Of a DNA stretch of 61,484 nt, positions 9,017 to 18,493 are shown piece by piece. The notes under the pieces are model-generated. The model was not told where the DNA came from. It saw nothing but the letters and a program-made list of their open reading frames with translations, and made no database searches. The position numbers and the translations under genes are program-made. Position 1 is the stretch's first letter; every line of letters starts with the position of its first letter. The DNA is from an uncultured Aquimarina sp. Lineage in GTDB: Bacteria > Bacteroidota > Bacteroidia > Flavobacteriales > Flavobacteriaceae. The stretch is taken from positions 1 to 61,484 of the forward strand of contig CANMLS010000036.1 in assembly GCA_947498785.1 (NCBI GenBank). The letters run 5' to 3'.

Positions 9017-9151
9017 AACCCGTTGTGCATTATGATTTTTTTGATTCTAAACCCGTCAATTCGAATGCTTCGATACAATTTTTCTTCGTTTCATTATGAA
9101 ATCAAACTGACGTTTTTTAAATTTTTAGATCTGCAAAATGCACAAGGGGTT
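9017..9151. repeat. Interspersed palindromic element (about 135 bp)
   Basis: Outer arms AACCCGTTGTGCAT (9017-9030) and 9138-9151 match as an inverted repeat in 13 of 14 bases. Inner arms CGTCAATTCGA (9054-9064) and 9102-9112 match in 9 of 11. The element abuts the stop of the acetyltransferase gene. A CGTCAATT...GA core also occurs in a second palindrome at 29262-29421, suggesting a repeat family of the genome. It encodes no protein. Confidence 0.6.
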
Positions 9152-9879
9152 TATAAAGTATAATTTTTGATTAGGAATTGCTCTTTAAACCCAAGTTTTA
9201 AATATACATTTTTCCCCATACGGGATGCTTGCAGGGTCATAATATCACTTCCATCATTGATTGCCATATTGATTAAATGTTTCATGATTTCAGATGCAAA
9301 ACCTTTCTTTCTCATTTCAGGAATAACTCCCACACCATGAATTCCGATTGTTTTTTCTGTCTGAAATGCTATTGCTGTTCCTATAGGTTGATTTTGATAA
9401 TATGCTAAGTAATAATTAATGCTTTTCTCGGTACTAGTGATTATTTTTTTAGGAATATGATACCCAAATGCTCTGGGGTAAAGTGCTGCCCATAATTCTG
9501 CTTCTGATTCATTCGAAATATGAATCATGGTTAAATTTTCAGAGACATTAAAGGTATTTTCTAATTTTAGGAACATCGCTACCTGCTCAAATTTTAATTC
9601 GAAATCATTTTTTTCTAAGAGTTTATACGAATTGTTAGTATCAATATTAAAATATGGAATGGTAAGAGGAGACGATAATGTCGATAATTTCTTTTTTGCT
9701 TTATGAATAGTGCCTTCGTCTATTGGTTGATTGAACCACAATCTGTTTGGCCAATCAGAATCTTTGATCACACAATATTCAAAAACCGAGTTTTTAACGT
9801 AAGAATCCAAAGGTACACTAGCCGTTTTCCAGAGAGAAGTAAGATTATTAATATTCTGTATTATATGTTGATTTTTCAT
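9151..9879 (-). CDS. GNAT-family N-acetyltransferase
   Basis: 242 aa. The C-terminal half carries the GNAT acetyl-CoA binding segment IGIHGVGVIPEMRKKGFASE, with the R-x-x-G-x-A type pyrophosphate loop (RKKGFA) and a following helix. The N-terminal half is less conserved and may be a degenerate second GNAT domain or a substrate-binding region. The substrate cannot be told from sequence. It ends a short minus-strand group with the DMT transporter (4-bp gap) and the nitroreductase. Confidence 0.85.
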   Translation of the reverse strand: MKNQHIIQNINNLTSLWKTASVPLDSYVKNSVFEYCVIKDSDWPNRLWFNQPIDEGTIHKAKKKLSTLSSPLTIPYFNIDTNNSYKLLEKNDFELKFEQVAMFLKLENTFNVSENLTMIHISNESEAELWAALYPRAFGYHIPKKIITSTEKSINYYLAYYQNQPIGTAIAFQTEKTIGIHGVGVIPEMRKKGFASEIMKHLINMAINDGSDIMTLQASRMGKNVYLKLGFKEQFLIKNYTL

Positions 9880-9883
9880 GAAT

Positions 9884-10333
9884 TTATTTTAAATTAATTA
9901 ATATGATTCCTACAATCATTGAAGCAGCTCCAAGTATTTTTTTTATAGTCATAGGCTCGGTTGGTAAGTTTAACCATCCAAAGTGACCAGCGAGTATAGA
10001 AAAGGTTAATTGTCCAAACAAACCAAGAGAAATCATAGTAGATATTCCTAATTTTGGAATAGTATAGTAGTATAAACTAACGCCTACTACGCTAAATAAC
10101 CCACCAGAAAACCAAAGATAGGGAGGAACCTCTTTAATGTCTGTCCAATTAGGAATATCCTTAACCGTTACCAAAATAAAAGTAATAGCAAAAATGGTAC
10201 TGCAGAAAAATGCAACTACAGAAGCGAGCAATGGATTTTTAAGGAGAACGCCTAAGTGGGCATTGAGTCCCCCTTGTGCAGCTAAAAATAAACCGCCAAT
10301 AAATGCTATAATAGATAATATAAATTGATTCAT
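9884..10333 (-). CDS. Small DMT-superfamily transporter (DUF606/YdcZ-like)
   Basis: 149 aa. There are about five hydrophobic helices with a short loop pattern typical of the YdcZ/DUF606 half-size members of the drug/metabolite transporter superfamily (N-terminal GGLFLAAQGGLNAHLG). Such proteins are inner-membrane and probably act as dimers; the substrate is unknown. The start overlaps the nitroreductase stop by 4 bp (10330-10333), so the two are translationally coupled. Confidence 0.82.
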   Translation of the reverse strand: MNQFILSIIAFIGGLFLAAQGGLNAHLGVLLKNPLLASVVAFFCSTIFAITFILVTVKDIPNWTDIKEVPPYLWFSGGLFSVVGVSLYYYTIPKLGISTMISLGLFGQLTFSILAGHFGWLNLPTEPMTIKKILGAASMIVGIILINLK

Positions 10334-10959
10334 AGTGTTTCGAATATATGATCCATAGGTTTACGTATTTTTTTTAAATATTGCGATTTGTCTTCGCTAG
10401 ATCTATACCCAATAGTTGCAATAACTGCAGCATTGAGGTTTCTATTTTTTAATCCTAATATTTGATTGTATTTATCATTTTCAAAACCTTCCATAGGACA
10501 GGCGTCTATTTTTAATTCTGCACAAGCATTTAGTAAGTTACCCAATGCAAGGTAGGTCTGTCTGATGGTCCAATTATGAAGTTCAACTTTGGATTTTTCG
10601 TTAATTTTTTGTTTCATAAAATCTCCATAACCTTGCAAACTATCAATATTAATTTGTCTGATTTTTGCTGTTAGTTGTAAATAGTCATCAATATGTTTAT
10701 GTTGTACTTGAGTATAATTACAAAAAACAACGAGTTGAGAAGCATCTGTAATTTGGGATTGTCCCCAAGAAGCAGATTTTAGCTGATGTCTGATTTCAGG
10801 ATCCTCTATGATGAGTACCTTATACAACTGAAGTCCATAGGAAGAAGTGGATAGTTGAATGGTTTCTTTTATTTTTTCGAGATCTTCGGAAGTAATTTTT
10901 TTAGAAGTATCGAACAGCTTTGTGGCATAACGCCATTTTGAGTTTTTTAATAAATGCAT
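10330..10959 (-). CDS. NAD(P)H-dependent nitroreductase-family oxidoreductase
   Basis: 209 aa. It resembles NfsB-like FMN-dependent nitroreductases: N-terminal RYATKLFDTSKKIT region, SSYGLQLYKVLIIED, an ALGNLLNACAELKIDACPMEGF core, and a C-terminal IGYRSSEDK segment. It likely reduces nitro- or quinone-type substrates with NAD(P)H in the cytoplasm; the physiological substrate is unknown. It heads the nitroreductase-DMT-GNAT group. The Crp/Fnr gene upstream runs in the same direction, 67 bp away. Confidence 0.9.
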   Translation of the reverse strand: MHLLKNSKWRYATKLFDTSKKITSEDLEKIKETIQLSTSSYGLQLYKVLIIEDPEIRHQLKSASWGQSQITDASQLVVFCNYTQVQHKHIDDYLQLTAKIRQINIDSLQGYGDFMKQKINEKSKVELHNWTIRQTYLALGNLLNACAELKIDACPMEGFENDKYNQILGLKNRNLNAAVIATIGYRSSEDKSQYLKKIRKPMDHIFETL

Positions 10960-11026
10960 ATCGTTTTTTTTAAGTTTAAAGCAAAAATAAACTCAAGGAA
11001 TAAGGCATGCATTTACATATGTTGAT

Positions 11027-11689
11027 TCAGAGGTTTTTCTTTAAACTTTTTCTTATTCTACTTAATTGTGTAGGAGTAATTCCTAAATGTGAAGCAATAT
11101 GCAGTTGAGGTATTCTTTGATTAATGTCTGGGTGTAACATAATAAGTTTATTATACCTTTCTGTAGCATTTTGCATTACTAACGAAATTTCTCTTTCTTC
11201 TTTTTCAATAACCCAATTTTTTTCGAGATATGCGATATAAAAACTTTTTAGGTCATCATTTTCATTAATTACCATTCTATAGTTTGTATAATTTATGTTG
11301 ATGAGGATAGTATCTTCCAAAGCTTCCAAGGTAAAATTAGAAGGAGTTTTTTGAAGAAGTGAAACTTTGGAACCAGCAAGATCATGTTCGAGAAAAATAT
11401 TTTTATTGTAAATATTGCCTTCAGAATCACTGAAATAAGCCCTTAAAGCTCCTTTGCAAACAAAATGAATATTTCTTGCCACCTGTCCGTTTGTTAATAA
11501 AACATCATCTTTTTTCAGCTTTTGAAATGTAATTAGCGCCTCAATTTGTAACCAGGATTTCTGACTAATAGGAGCATAAGTTTCAAATTTTGATTTTAGG
11601 TCATTAATATATTTCTCTTCATCCATTATCGTTTTCATTTTTAAGTTTTGTATCCGACTATTGCTATGCAAAAATAAAGGTATATCCAT
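11027..11689 (-). CDS. Crp/Fnr-family transcriptional regulator
   Basis: 220 aa in the longest form. The N-terminal cyclic-nucleotide-binding-type beta-roll (about 40-150) lacks the full cNMP-binding signature, as in many Bacteroidota members. The C-terminal end has a short helix-turn-helix, HIASHLGITPTQLSRIRK. A later ATG at 11638 (203 aa, MKTIMDEEKY) matches the usual family length and may be the true start. It may control the nitroreductase group immediately downstream, as such pairs are often linked, but no operator was identified. Confidence 0.85.
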   Translation of the reverse strand: MDIPLFLHSNSRIQNLKMKTIMDEEKYINDLKSKFETYAPISQKSWLQIEALITFQKLKKDDVLLTNGQVARNIHFVCKGALRAYFSDSEGNIYNKNIFLEHDLAGSKVSLLQKTPSNFTLEALEDTILININYTNYRMVINENDDLKSFYIAYLEKNWVIEKEEREISLVMQNATERYNKLIMLHPDINQRIPQLHIASHLGITPTQLSRIRKSLKKNL

Positions 11690-11981
11690 TATTTTTTGTA
11701 GTGTTTTGTCTCTTTTACCAAGTGCATTGAACTTATTTAGGGTTTTTTGGCGGGCTAAAAAATTAGCTTTTGTACCCGTTTTTTGTCTTTTTATAGTTCT
11801 AGTTGTGTGATTTAAAAGGTTGCAAATGATATCATTAACAAGTGATAAGATAGTGTTGGTAGAATACTAATTTAGAGAAGCTTATAGGCTCACGTCATTT
11901 TTTATCCGATTTACGTCATTTAATTATTTATCTGGAGTACTAGTGTTGTATTCATCTTATTTAGACTAAATAAAAATAAAT

Positions 11982-12554
11982 ATGTTGTCGGAAACCCAAT
12001 TCACTCTAAAACCTGACCTGGCGGTTGATTATCTTTTTGATGCTCATTCTAAATATGAGTACGAAACCCATATAGAAAAAGCAGTACAGTACATAAAAAA
12101 CTTTTTGGACAATACTTCTTTTTATAGCGGAGCATCTGTAGAAGAATTGAGGTCTCACAAAAGAAGTATTACTGTAAATTCTCAAGAAAATATAACGTTG
12201 GATGATGCATTATTAGAAATTAAAGATGTATTTCTTGATCATGCGATCTCGTTTCATCATCCACATTATGTAGCACATCTCAATTGCCCTGTATTGCTCC
12301 CAGCATTGGTAGGCGATCTTATAGCTTCATCTGTTAATACTGCTATCGAAACCTGGGATCAAAGTACTTCTGCAACATTGATCGAACAAGAAATAATTCG
12401 TTGGATCTGTAGTAAGCTGAATTTCCCTATACAATCTGATGGTGTCTTTACTAGTGGAGGAACACAGTCAAATTTCGAAGCACTTTTGATGGCTCGGGAT
12501 CATCATGCATTTACACATTACGGAATAAACCTGAAAGAGATATCATGTTATTGA
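11982..12554 (+). pseudogene. Truncated pyridoxal-dependent (diaminobutyrate-type) decarboxylase
   Basis: 190 aa remain of a protein usually near 500 aa. The sequence matches the N-terminus of group II PLP decarboxylases of the L-2,4-diaminobutyrate/aromatic amino acid type: FHHPHYVAHLNCPVLLPALV, NTAIETWDQS, and the PLP-phosphate-binding start TSGGTQSNFEALLMARD. It ends abruptly about 20 residues later, so the catalytic lysine and whole C-terminal half are gone. The remaining part has no internal stop, suggesting a recent deletion. Relatives often belong to siderophore biosynthesis loci; no such locus remains here. Confidence 0.8.
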
Positions 12555-12669
12555 AGCTATTTTGTATGAAGCTTCAAACATTTCTGAAATTATTATTTTG
12601 GGATGGATGGTTGCCGTTAGTATACTTTTGATTTTGTTACTTGATAAATGGAGAAAAATTACAAAGTGA
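12535..12669 (+). pseudogene. C-terminal remnant of a membrane protein at a deletion junction
   Basis: In the frame next to the decarboxylase remnant, 12535-12669 is open for 44 codons without a usable start. It encodes a hydrophobic helix (IIILGWMVAVSILLILLL) and a basic tail DKWRKITK before a stop. This looks like the 3' end of a second gene joined to the decarboxylase by the same deletion. The parent family is not recognisable. Confidence 0.4.
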
Positions 12670-12749
12670 TATGTCAAATCACCTTAATATTATGGTTTTA
12701 TACTGATCAGTAGTTATAATTTCGATAGAAATTATTATCTTTTTGGTAA

Positions 12750-13160
12750 ATGAAAACCAGAACAGGATATTCAGGGAAACCGTTATATCAAAAATTAGGA
12801 ATCAAAGAAGACCATAAAGTTCTTTTTTATGACGAGCCAGAAGAGTATTATCAATGGCTTGAAATACCATTTAAAGTTACAAAAGTATCAAAAGAAGATT
12901 TTGCTGATATGATTCACATTTTTGTTAAGGATAAAGAAAAACTTCGAGCATATCTTACAAATGGTATTTCACAAATACAACAAAATGGTATGATCTGGGT
13001 ATCATGGCCTAAAAAAGCTTCAAAAGTAGTGACGAATATCACAGAAGATTCCATAAGAGAAATTGCATTACCTTTGGGATTTGTTGATGTAAAAGTATGC
13101 AGTGTAAGTGATATATGGTCGGGCTTAAAGGTCGTTATAAGAAAAGAAAATAGGAAGTGA
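12750..13160 (+). CDS. DUF3052-family protein
   Basis: 136 aa. It begins GYSGKPLYQKLGIK and contains MIWVSWPKK followed by LPLGFVDVKVCSVSDIWSGLK, the hallmarks of the DUF3052 family. Members are small soluble proteins of unknown function with an apparent alpha/beta fold. It is a single gene after the deletion scar, with no operon partner. The family call is fairly firm; no function is proposed. Confidence 0.8.
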   Translation: MKTRTGYSGKPLYQKLGIKEDHKVLFYDEPEEYYQWLEIPFKVTKVSKEDFADMIHIFVKDKEKLRAYLTNGISQIQQNGMIWVSWPKKASKVVTNITEDSIREIALPLGFVDVKVCSVSDIWSGLKVVIRKENRK

Positions 13161-13439
13161 TTCTTTGGGTAGAGAATGATATAACTTCATGTATAGTATC
13201 CACCAAACTATAAGAGTGATAAATGTGATGCCCTTATGGGGCTAATCTGAAATCCGCAGCCATTATTTTAACGTTGGCTTTTACTCTTTCTCCCTTTTTA
13301 TTTGAGTGTTTTTAAACTAGAAAAAGTATAAGTTCTGGTTTTAGAATTTAAAATAAACAGCGTAGCTCTCTTTTATATATATAAAAATCAAGATGGATTA
13401 GCTTTATAATCGATTTGGTTATCATTGTATACAGAAAAA

Positions 13440-14189
13440 TTACCTGTGTAGACGATCCAGAATTTCCATTACCTCATTTTTTTTACGAACGGATACAGGT
13501 ATATTTTCTCCATTTTTCAACAAGAGATATCCTCCATCAGTTTTTATAAAAGCACTAATACACTGAAGATTAACTAGATGACTTTGGTGTACTCTCAGGA
13601 AATGATAGTTTTTAAGCATATCGGCAAAGTACTTTAATGTTTTAGTTACAAATATTTTTTGCTCATCTTTAAGATAGAAGATTGTATTATTACTATCAGA
13701 CTCACAGCGAATAATATCATCCAAATTTACAATAATGATTTTATCCAGAGTATGTAATGATATTTTATCGGGTTTTTGCTCTGGTGCAGATAAAGTATCT
13801 TTAAGAATATTAAGACTTTCTTTATTGGGTTGAATTTGCTCTTTGGCTCTTGCGATAGCTTGAGCCAATTCTTCATTTGAATATGGTTTTAACACATAAT
13901 CTATGGCTGCAAATTTGAATGCTCGAATAGCAAATTCATCACTGGCAGTGACAAAAATAATTTTTGATTTCAGGTCAGGAAATATTTCTAATATATCAAA
14001 ACCTGTACCATCACCAAGCATAATATCCAAAAAGAGAATATCTGGTTGTGTATTGCGCAATGATTTGGCAGCTGCTACAACGCTTTGCGCTGTGTCAATG
14101 ATTTTGATTTCGGGGTGATTAACTTCAAGATCACTTTTCAAAAGTTGAAGTGCATCTATCATGTCTTCTACGATAATGGCTGTAAGCAT
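13440..14189 (-). CDS. LytTR-family response regulator
   Basis: 249 aa. The N-terminal receiver domain (about 1-120) has the acidic pair ED at 8-9, the phosphoacceptor Asp55 in ILFLDIMLGD, and Lys in VLKPYS. The C-terminal LytTR DNA-binding domain (about 145-245) has FLRVHQSHLVNL and the GGYLLLKNGENIPVS strand region. It is encoded 7 bp after the propeller histidine kinase gene and is surely its partner. Target genes are unknown; the neighbouring secreted unknown at 17426 is a possible one. Confidence 0.92.
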   Translation of the reverse strand: MLTAIIVEDMIDALQLLKSDLEVNHPEIKIIDTAQSVVAAAKSLRNTQPDILFLDIMLGDGTGFDILEIFPDLKSKIIFVTASDEFAIRAFKFAAIDYVLKPYSNEELAQAIARAKEQIQPNKESLNILKDTLSAPEQKPDKISLHTLDKIIIVNLDDIIRCESDSNNTIFYLKDEQKIFVTKTLKYFADMLKNYHFLRVHQSHLVNLQCISAFIKTDGGYLLLKNGENIPVSVRKKNEVMEILDRLHR

Positions 14190-14196
14190 AATGGTT

Positions 14197-17100
14197 TTAA
14201 TAGTCGGTTTGTAAAGGTATTTTAAAAGTAATCTCGGTTCCAGTTACAGAATTTCCGTTTTGCATAATTTCTCTTATATGTAAAGAATCTTTTCCAGAAA
14301 TAGATTCGAGTCGTTCTCTGGTTACTGTTAAGGCCATTGATTGATGATCTGTTTTAGTTTTTGCTTTTTGCGATTGAAAAATACCTTGTCCATTATCCAG
14401 TATGGTACAATGTAAAAATTCTTCAGAAGTATGAAACTGCACTTTTAATTCTCCATCTCTACTACCTTTTAATATACCATGTCTAACAGCATTTTCTACA
14501 AAAGGTTGAATCAACATAGGCGGAATTAAAATTTCTTCTGGGTCTAAATCAGAATTAATTAAAATATCATATGTAAAAGGTTTACTAGCCATTAACTTTT
14601 CTATTTCTACATAATGCTTAAGTGTATGTATTTCCTGATCTAAAGTAATATAATCTTTTCTCGAATTATATAAGGTTTCCCTTAATAAAGTAGCAAATGT
14701 ATTGATGGTATTATTCATACGACTGGGATTGCTGGTTCCCATTGCTTTTATACCATTAAGTACATTAAATATAAAATGAGGGTTCATTTGTAATCGTAAT
14801 GCTTTTTGTTCTAAAGACAATAGATGATTTTTCATTTCTAAGCGATCACGTTCTTCTTTGTTTTTTTGTTTGACCCGCCGAACATAAGATAAAGCATAAC
14901 CACCTATGAATAAGATAATTATTGCTAAAACGGCTAATTGAAACCAACCTTTTTCATAAATAGGGCTATCAATAAAAAACTGAAAGGCAATAGGCTCACT
15001 TTCTTCCCATCGATAATTTCTGGATTGTGCTGTAAAAGCGTGCGAACCATAGGCTAATCCAGCAAGGTTTTGTCTGTGATCAGATGACCACGGACTCCAT
15101 TCAGAATTATTTAATTTCCAGCGATATTCAACATCATTAGGATGATCAAGATCAATTGTTTTATAACTAAAAGATAATTCTGTCTGATTTGGAGTGAGTT
15201 TTAAAATATTGTTACTATTGGCCCAAGCACTCAACCGAATAGAATCCACACTACGGTAAGCCACTTCTACTTCTTCAAAATATAAACTTGGTTTGATAGT
15301 CGCTTTAGTAGTTCCGGTAGGTTGGTATTTGGTTAACCCATATATTGCTCCAAACCATAAGTTTCCTTTTTTATCTTTTGTAACAGCATTAAGACAGGTT
15401 TCTATGCCTAAAAAGCCATCATTTCTACCAAAATGAAAGATATCTACAATATCATTTGATTGATTTAACTCTATTCTGTCTACTCCACGTTCGCTACCAG
15501 CCCAGAGATTGTCTTTATCATCAAATATAATTTGATAAATATTGTCAGAATATGGTTTTTTTCTACCCTTTAGCTTTTTGAATGCAATATCACCATCCAA
15601 ATCAGACCACCATATGCCTCTTCCGGCGGTACCTATGTAAAGTATATTTTTATGAAAAAGGATTGAACTTATGGCGGTTGTTTGTTTTAAAACATTACCT
15701 AGATGAGTAACTTTATTCTTTTTGATATATCCCAGATGTCCATTCTGAGTGGCATACCAGATTTTACCCGTCGAATCTTGTTTCATATCTCTAATATGAA
15801 GATCCTTAATGCCATTTTTTTCCGAAAATTTCTTTAATGATAGAACACGTTCTCTTTTTTTGTCATAAATAAATCGACATATACCAGCCGAATACGTTGC
15901 TACCCATACTGTATTGCCAGTTACTTCGATAGCTCTTATCCAATCCGATGGTAACCTTTTGTCGGTATCAATAACATGGTTTTTGATAACTGTTTTTGGA
16001 ATCGTATCGGTAGTTATAATTGGGTTTTTTCCAGCTACTATATTTTGTATTGTATCTGTAAAAATACTATCAACTTGGGTTATTTCTTTAAAAAGAATTC
16101 CTTTACCCTCAGTACCAGCCCAAATATTGCCAGATGCATCACTTGTTATTGTTTTGATCTTTACTTCTGATAATTGTTCTTCCTGAGGAATATGATGAAT
16201 TCCTAAAGAGTCGATTTGCACTAACCCTACTTCTGAATTGGAAGCCCAGATACCATTTTTTGAATTATGAACAGCGTATACACGATTTCCTTTTAATCCT
16301 GTGTTTTTATCATAGTGAACGAAGTTATTTTGAAAATACTTATAAAACCCCCCACCAGAAGTTGCTATCCAAATATTGGATTGACGATCTAAAATGCTTT
16401 TTCTTGTATGCGATACAGCTAAACCATTTTTTCTATTGATTTTCTTTTTTTCTTTATGTTTTTCGGGATCTATTATTGTAATTCCGTCATTGTCTGTAGA
16501 AAACCATAACTCGTCATCATTATGTAAAGAAATATTGGTTACTCGCACTGGTTTTTGAATCCAATGATTTCCATAAGTCCTTGCATTTGTATTGAGCACT
16601 AAAACCCCTTGATTAAAAGCTGCGGCAAAAACTTTGTTGTTATGAAAAATAGCTGCAGTAAAATCATAAGCACTATGCCGCTCCATGATATTAGCATTTT
16701 GTTTTATATCATTTAATTTCCAAAGACCTTTTTCTGTAGCAACCCAAAATAATTTACCATCAAATACAATATCATTGATAATACTGGTATTGATTTTAGT
16801 ATTAAGGTTTATTTTAATTAGTCCTAGGTTTTTACGATATTCATAAATTCCAATATTAGTAGCTAGGTAGGCTTTACCTTTAATTAGACATATTTTGTTA
16901 ATACGAGGTCCTTCGAGGTTAGTAAATCTGTTTTTTGTTTTGATACTTAGCCCATTTTTTGTACCAATAAAAAGACTATCGTTTACAAAAGCGAGAGAAT
17001 GAATATAATTAGATTGTAAACCATCATTTTCATTCCAGATTTTAAATTCATGACCGTTAAATCTACAAAGACCACCTCCTTGTGTTCCTAACCAAAGGTA

Positions 17101-17256
17101 TCCAATCTCATCTTGTATAATATCATATACTTGTGATTGAGATAGTCCATCTTCTAGAGTATATGCTCTAAGTTGATTGTTTTGTGCAGATAATGAACTG
17201 ATAAAATTAAATATCAGAAAATAGATAAAGTAGGTAAATGAATGATTTGTGTTCAC
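14197..17256 (-). CDS. Two-component propeller sensor histidine kinase (LytS-type kinase domain)
   Basis: 1019 aa. An N-terminal signal peptide is followed by a periplasmic seven-bladed-type propeller pair built from Reg_prop repeats (for example YLWLGTQGGGLCRFNG), a Y_Y_Y immunoglobulin-like domain (about 690-765), one membrane helix (about 775-795), a coiled segment, a His_kinase domain with LRLQMNPHFIFNVLNGI (phosphorylated His in NPHFIFN), and a HATPase domain with PFVENAVRHGI and DNGQGI. The architecture is that of hybrid-less propeller sensors of Bacteroidota. It forms a pair with the LytTR regulator downstream. The ligand is not predictable. Confidence 0.93.
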   Translation of the reverse strand: MNTNHSFTYFIYFLIFNFISSLSAQNNQLRAYTLEDGLSQSQVYDIIQDEIGYLWLGTQGGGLCRFNGHEFKIWNENDGLQSNYIHSLAFVNDSLFIGTKNGLSIKTKNRFTNLEGPRINKICLIKGKAYLATNIGIYEYRKNLGLIKINLNTKINTSIINDIVFDGKLFWVATEKGLWKLNDIKQNANIMERHSAYDFTAAIFHNNKVFAAAFNQGVLVLNTNARTYGNHWIQKPVRVTNISLHNDDELWFSTDNDGITIIDPEKHKEKKKINRKNGLAVSHTRKSILDRQSNIWIATSGGGFYKYFQNNFVHYDKNTGLKGNRVYAVHNSKNGIWASNSEVGLVQIDSLGIHHIPQEEQLSEVKIKTITSDASGNIWAGTEGKGILFKEITQVDSIFTDTIQNIVAGKNPIITTDTIPKTVIKNHVIDTDKRLPSDWIRAIEVTGNTVWVATYSAGICRFIYDKKRERVLSLKKFSEKNGIKDLHIRDMKQDSTGKIWYATQNGHLGYIKKNKVTHLGNVLKQTTAISSILFHKNILYIGTAGRGIWWSDLDGDIAFKKLKGRKKPYSDNIYQIIFDDKDNLWAGSERGVDRIELNQSNDIVDIFHFGRNDGFLGIETCLNAVTKDKKGNLWFGAIYGLTKYQPTGTTKATIKPSLYFEEVEVAYRSVDSIRLSAWANSNNILKLTPNQTELSFSYKTIDLDHPNDVEYRWKLNNSEWSPWSSDHRQNLAGLAYGSHAFTAQSRNYRWEESEPIAFQFFIDSPIYEKGWFQLAVLAIIILFIGGYALSYVRRVKQKNKEERDRLEMKNHLLSLEQKALRLQMNPHFIFNVLNGIKAMGTSNPSRMNNTINTFATLLRETLYNSRKDYITLDQEIHTLKHYVEIEKLMASKPFTYDILINSDLDPEEILIPPMLIQPFVENAVRHGILKGSRDGELKVQFHTSEEFLHCTILDNGQGIFQSQKAKTKTDHQSMALTVTRERLESISGKDSLHIREIMQNGNSVTGTEITFKIPLQTDY

Positions 17257-17328
17257 AAAAGATTGATCTGGTTAACAGCAAATATAATCAAACTGTTTTT
17301 TTGGTCTATGGTGTACTTAATTTAAATG

Positions 17329-17364
17329 TAAAAAAACCGACGCCACCTTTTAAAGTGGGTCGGT
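17329..17364 (-). terminator. Rho-independent terminator after the 17426 gene
   Basis: On the minus strand ACCGACCCAC pairs with GTGG-C-GTCGGT around a TTTAAAAG-type loop and is followed directly by a run of seven Ts (complement of 17330-17336). It lies between the secreted unknown and the histidine kinase gene and separates their transcription. Confidence 0.8.
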
Positions 17365-17425
17365 ATAATAAACAAAAGTTTCCCCCTTTTTGCTTATCAG
17401 ATTGAGATTGTTTATCAGAATTTAA

Positions 17426-17998
17426 TTAATACCCGGTAATAGCAGTTGTCTTTGAATCTTGAACAACACCATCGTTCCAGGCAAAGCTTTGTTTTAGGTT
17501 TACGTATTTAATATCTTTTACTGTTTCTTTATAAAATGTTTGTGTTGCTAGTATATTACCTTTAATCCCATATTCTTGATTAGGAAATATATACTGAAAA
17601 TCTGTGTCTGAATTTTCACAGTATATGTTTCTAATTTCGGGAAGAGCTACAATGGTATTATTTTCTTTAATCATGTAATAGTATGCTTCTACATGTGCAC
17701 AACAACCTAGGTATTCAATTTCCATCTTAATCACCTCAGAGACCCCTTCTAGTCCAGGGTCCTCTAAGGTGCTTATAAAAACACCCTCAAAAAGTTCTGT
17801 ATCCTCTATTGTAAGGGTAGATATTTTTTGTGAATCATCTTCCGAACGAACCAAATTAATAACATATGGGGATTGTTCTTGATCAGGATTCGTAATTTTA
17901 GTAGTTACCAAAAAATTTTGGGTTTCTGCAAAGTCATACTGAGCGTTAACAAATTGAAAACTTTGAAATAGAATAATGATTATGGCAAAATTTTTCAT
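17426..17998 (-). CDS. Exported protein of unknown function
   Basis: 190 aa. A clear signal peptide (about 1-19, ending NAQ) is followed by a soluble domain rich in beta-strand-like segments. It has a GCCAHVEAYYYM stretch (adjacent cysteines at about 97-98) and another Cys at about 124. I do not recognise the family. It is transcribed alone, toward the histidine kinase gene, with a terminator in between; it is close enough to the two-component system to be a target of it, but nothing proves this. Confidence 0.7.
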   Translation of the reverse strand: MKNFAIIIILFQSFQFVNAQYDFAETQNFLVTTKITNPDQEQSPYVINLVRSEDDSQKISTLTIEDTELFEGVFISTLEDPGLEGVSEVIKMEIEYLGCCAHVEAYYYMIKENNTIVALPEIRNIYCENSDTDFQYIFPNQEYGIKGNILATQTFYKETVKDIKYVNLKQSFAWNDGVVQDSKTTAITGY

Positions 17999-18493
17999 GA
18001 CAGCTTATTTTGAGGGTTAGCTATTTGATGATAAAAGTAGTTCCATATATTCATTTAAAAGATATGGTTTTAGTATTCGTAACGATCTATTTAGAATTCG
18101 TTTTTATATACATAAATTATTATTTAACCATAAATCTTTGCCTCAAGTAGCTTATAATTTTTTTAGGGTGTTGTTGGGTTATTTATTACAGAATAATATA
18201 CTAAAAGAACGAGTTTTAAAGTTACTTTTATAGACTGCTTTTTAAAAGCTATTAGACAAGGTAGACACATAAATGAAATGACCTCTTTCTAGGATCTGAT
18301 TATCATAGGCTTTCTTTACTTTAATAGAGATAGTGATGGTTTATTGATGTCAATAGATAGTATTGTGTTAGGCTTTTCAGCTATTAATAGATATAGAATC
18401 AAATGAAGTAAAAAACCGTTTTATAGTAAATTGAGAACGGTTTAAATCACTTCGATAATATTATATAATTCACCATATTACTAAAATACATAT
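17999..18493. other. Intergenic region, 495 bp, no gene found
   Basis: This is AT-rich and lies between divergent genes. The only structure seen is an 8-bp inverted repeat AAACCGTT / AACGGTTT at 18413-18420 and 18436-18443, 50 bp before the muramidase start. It has no T-run on the + strand side and could be an operator or an RNA hairpin. No ORF with convincing codon pattern was seen. Confidence 0.6.

Noticed and set aside
9017..9151. Insertion sequence
   Set aside because: There is no transposase ORF inside or nearby; the element is too short to be an autonomous IS and is listed as a palindromic repeat.
15914..16186. Overlapping + strand ORFs in the histidine kinase gene
   Set aside because: They are antisense to the propeller repeats and have no independent support.
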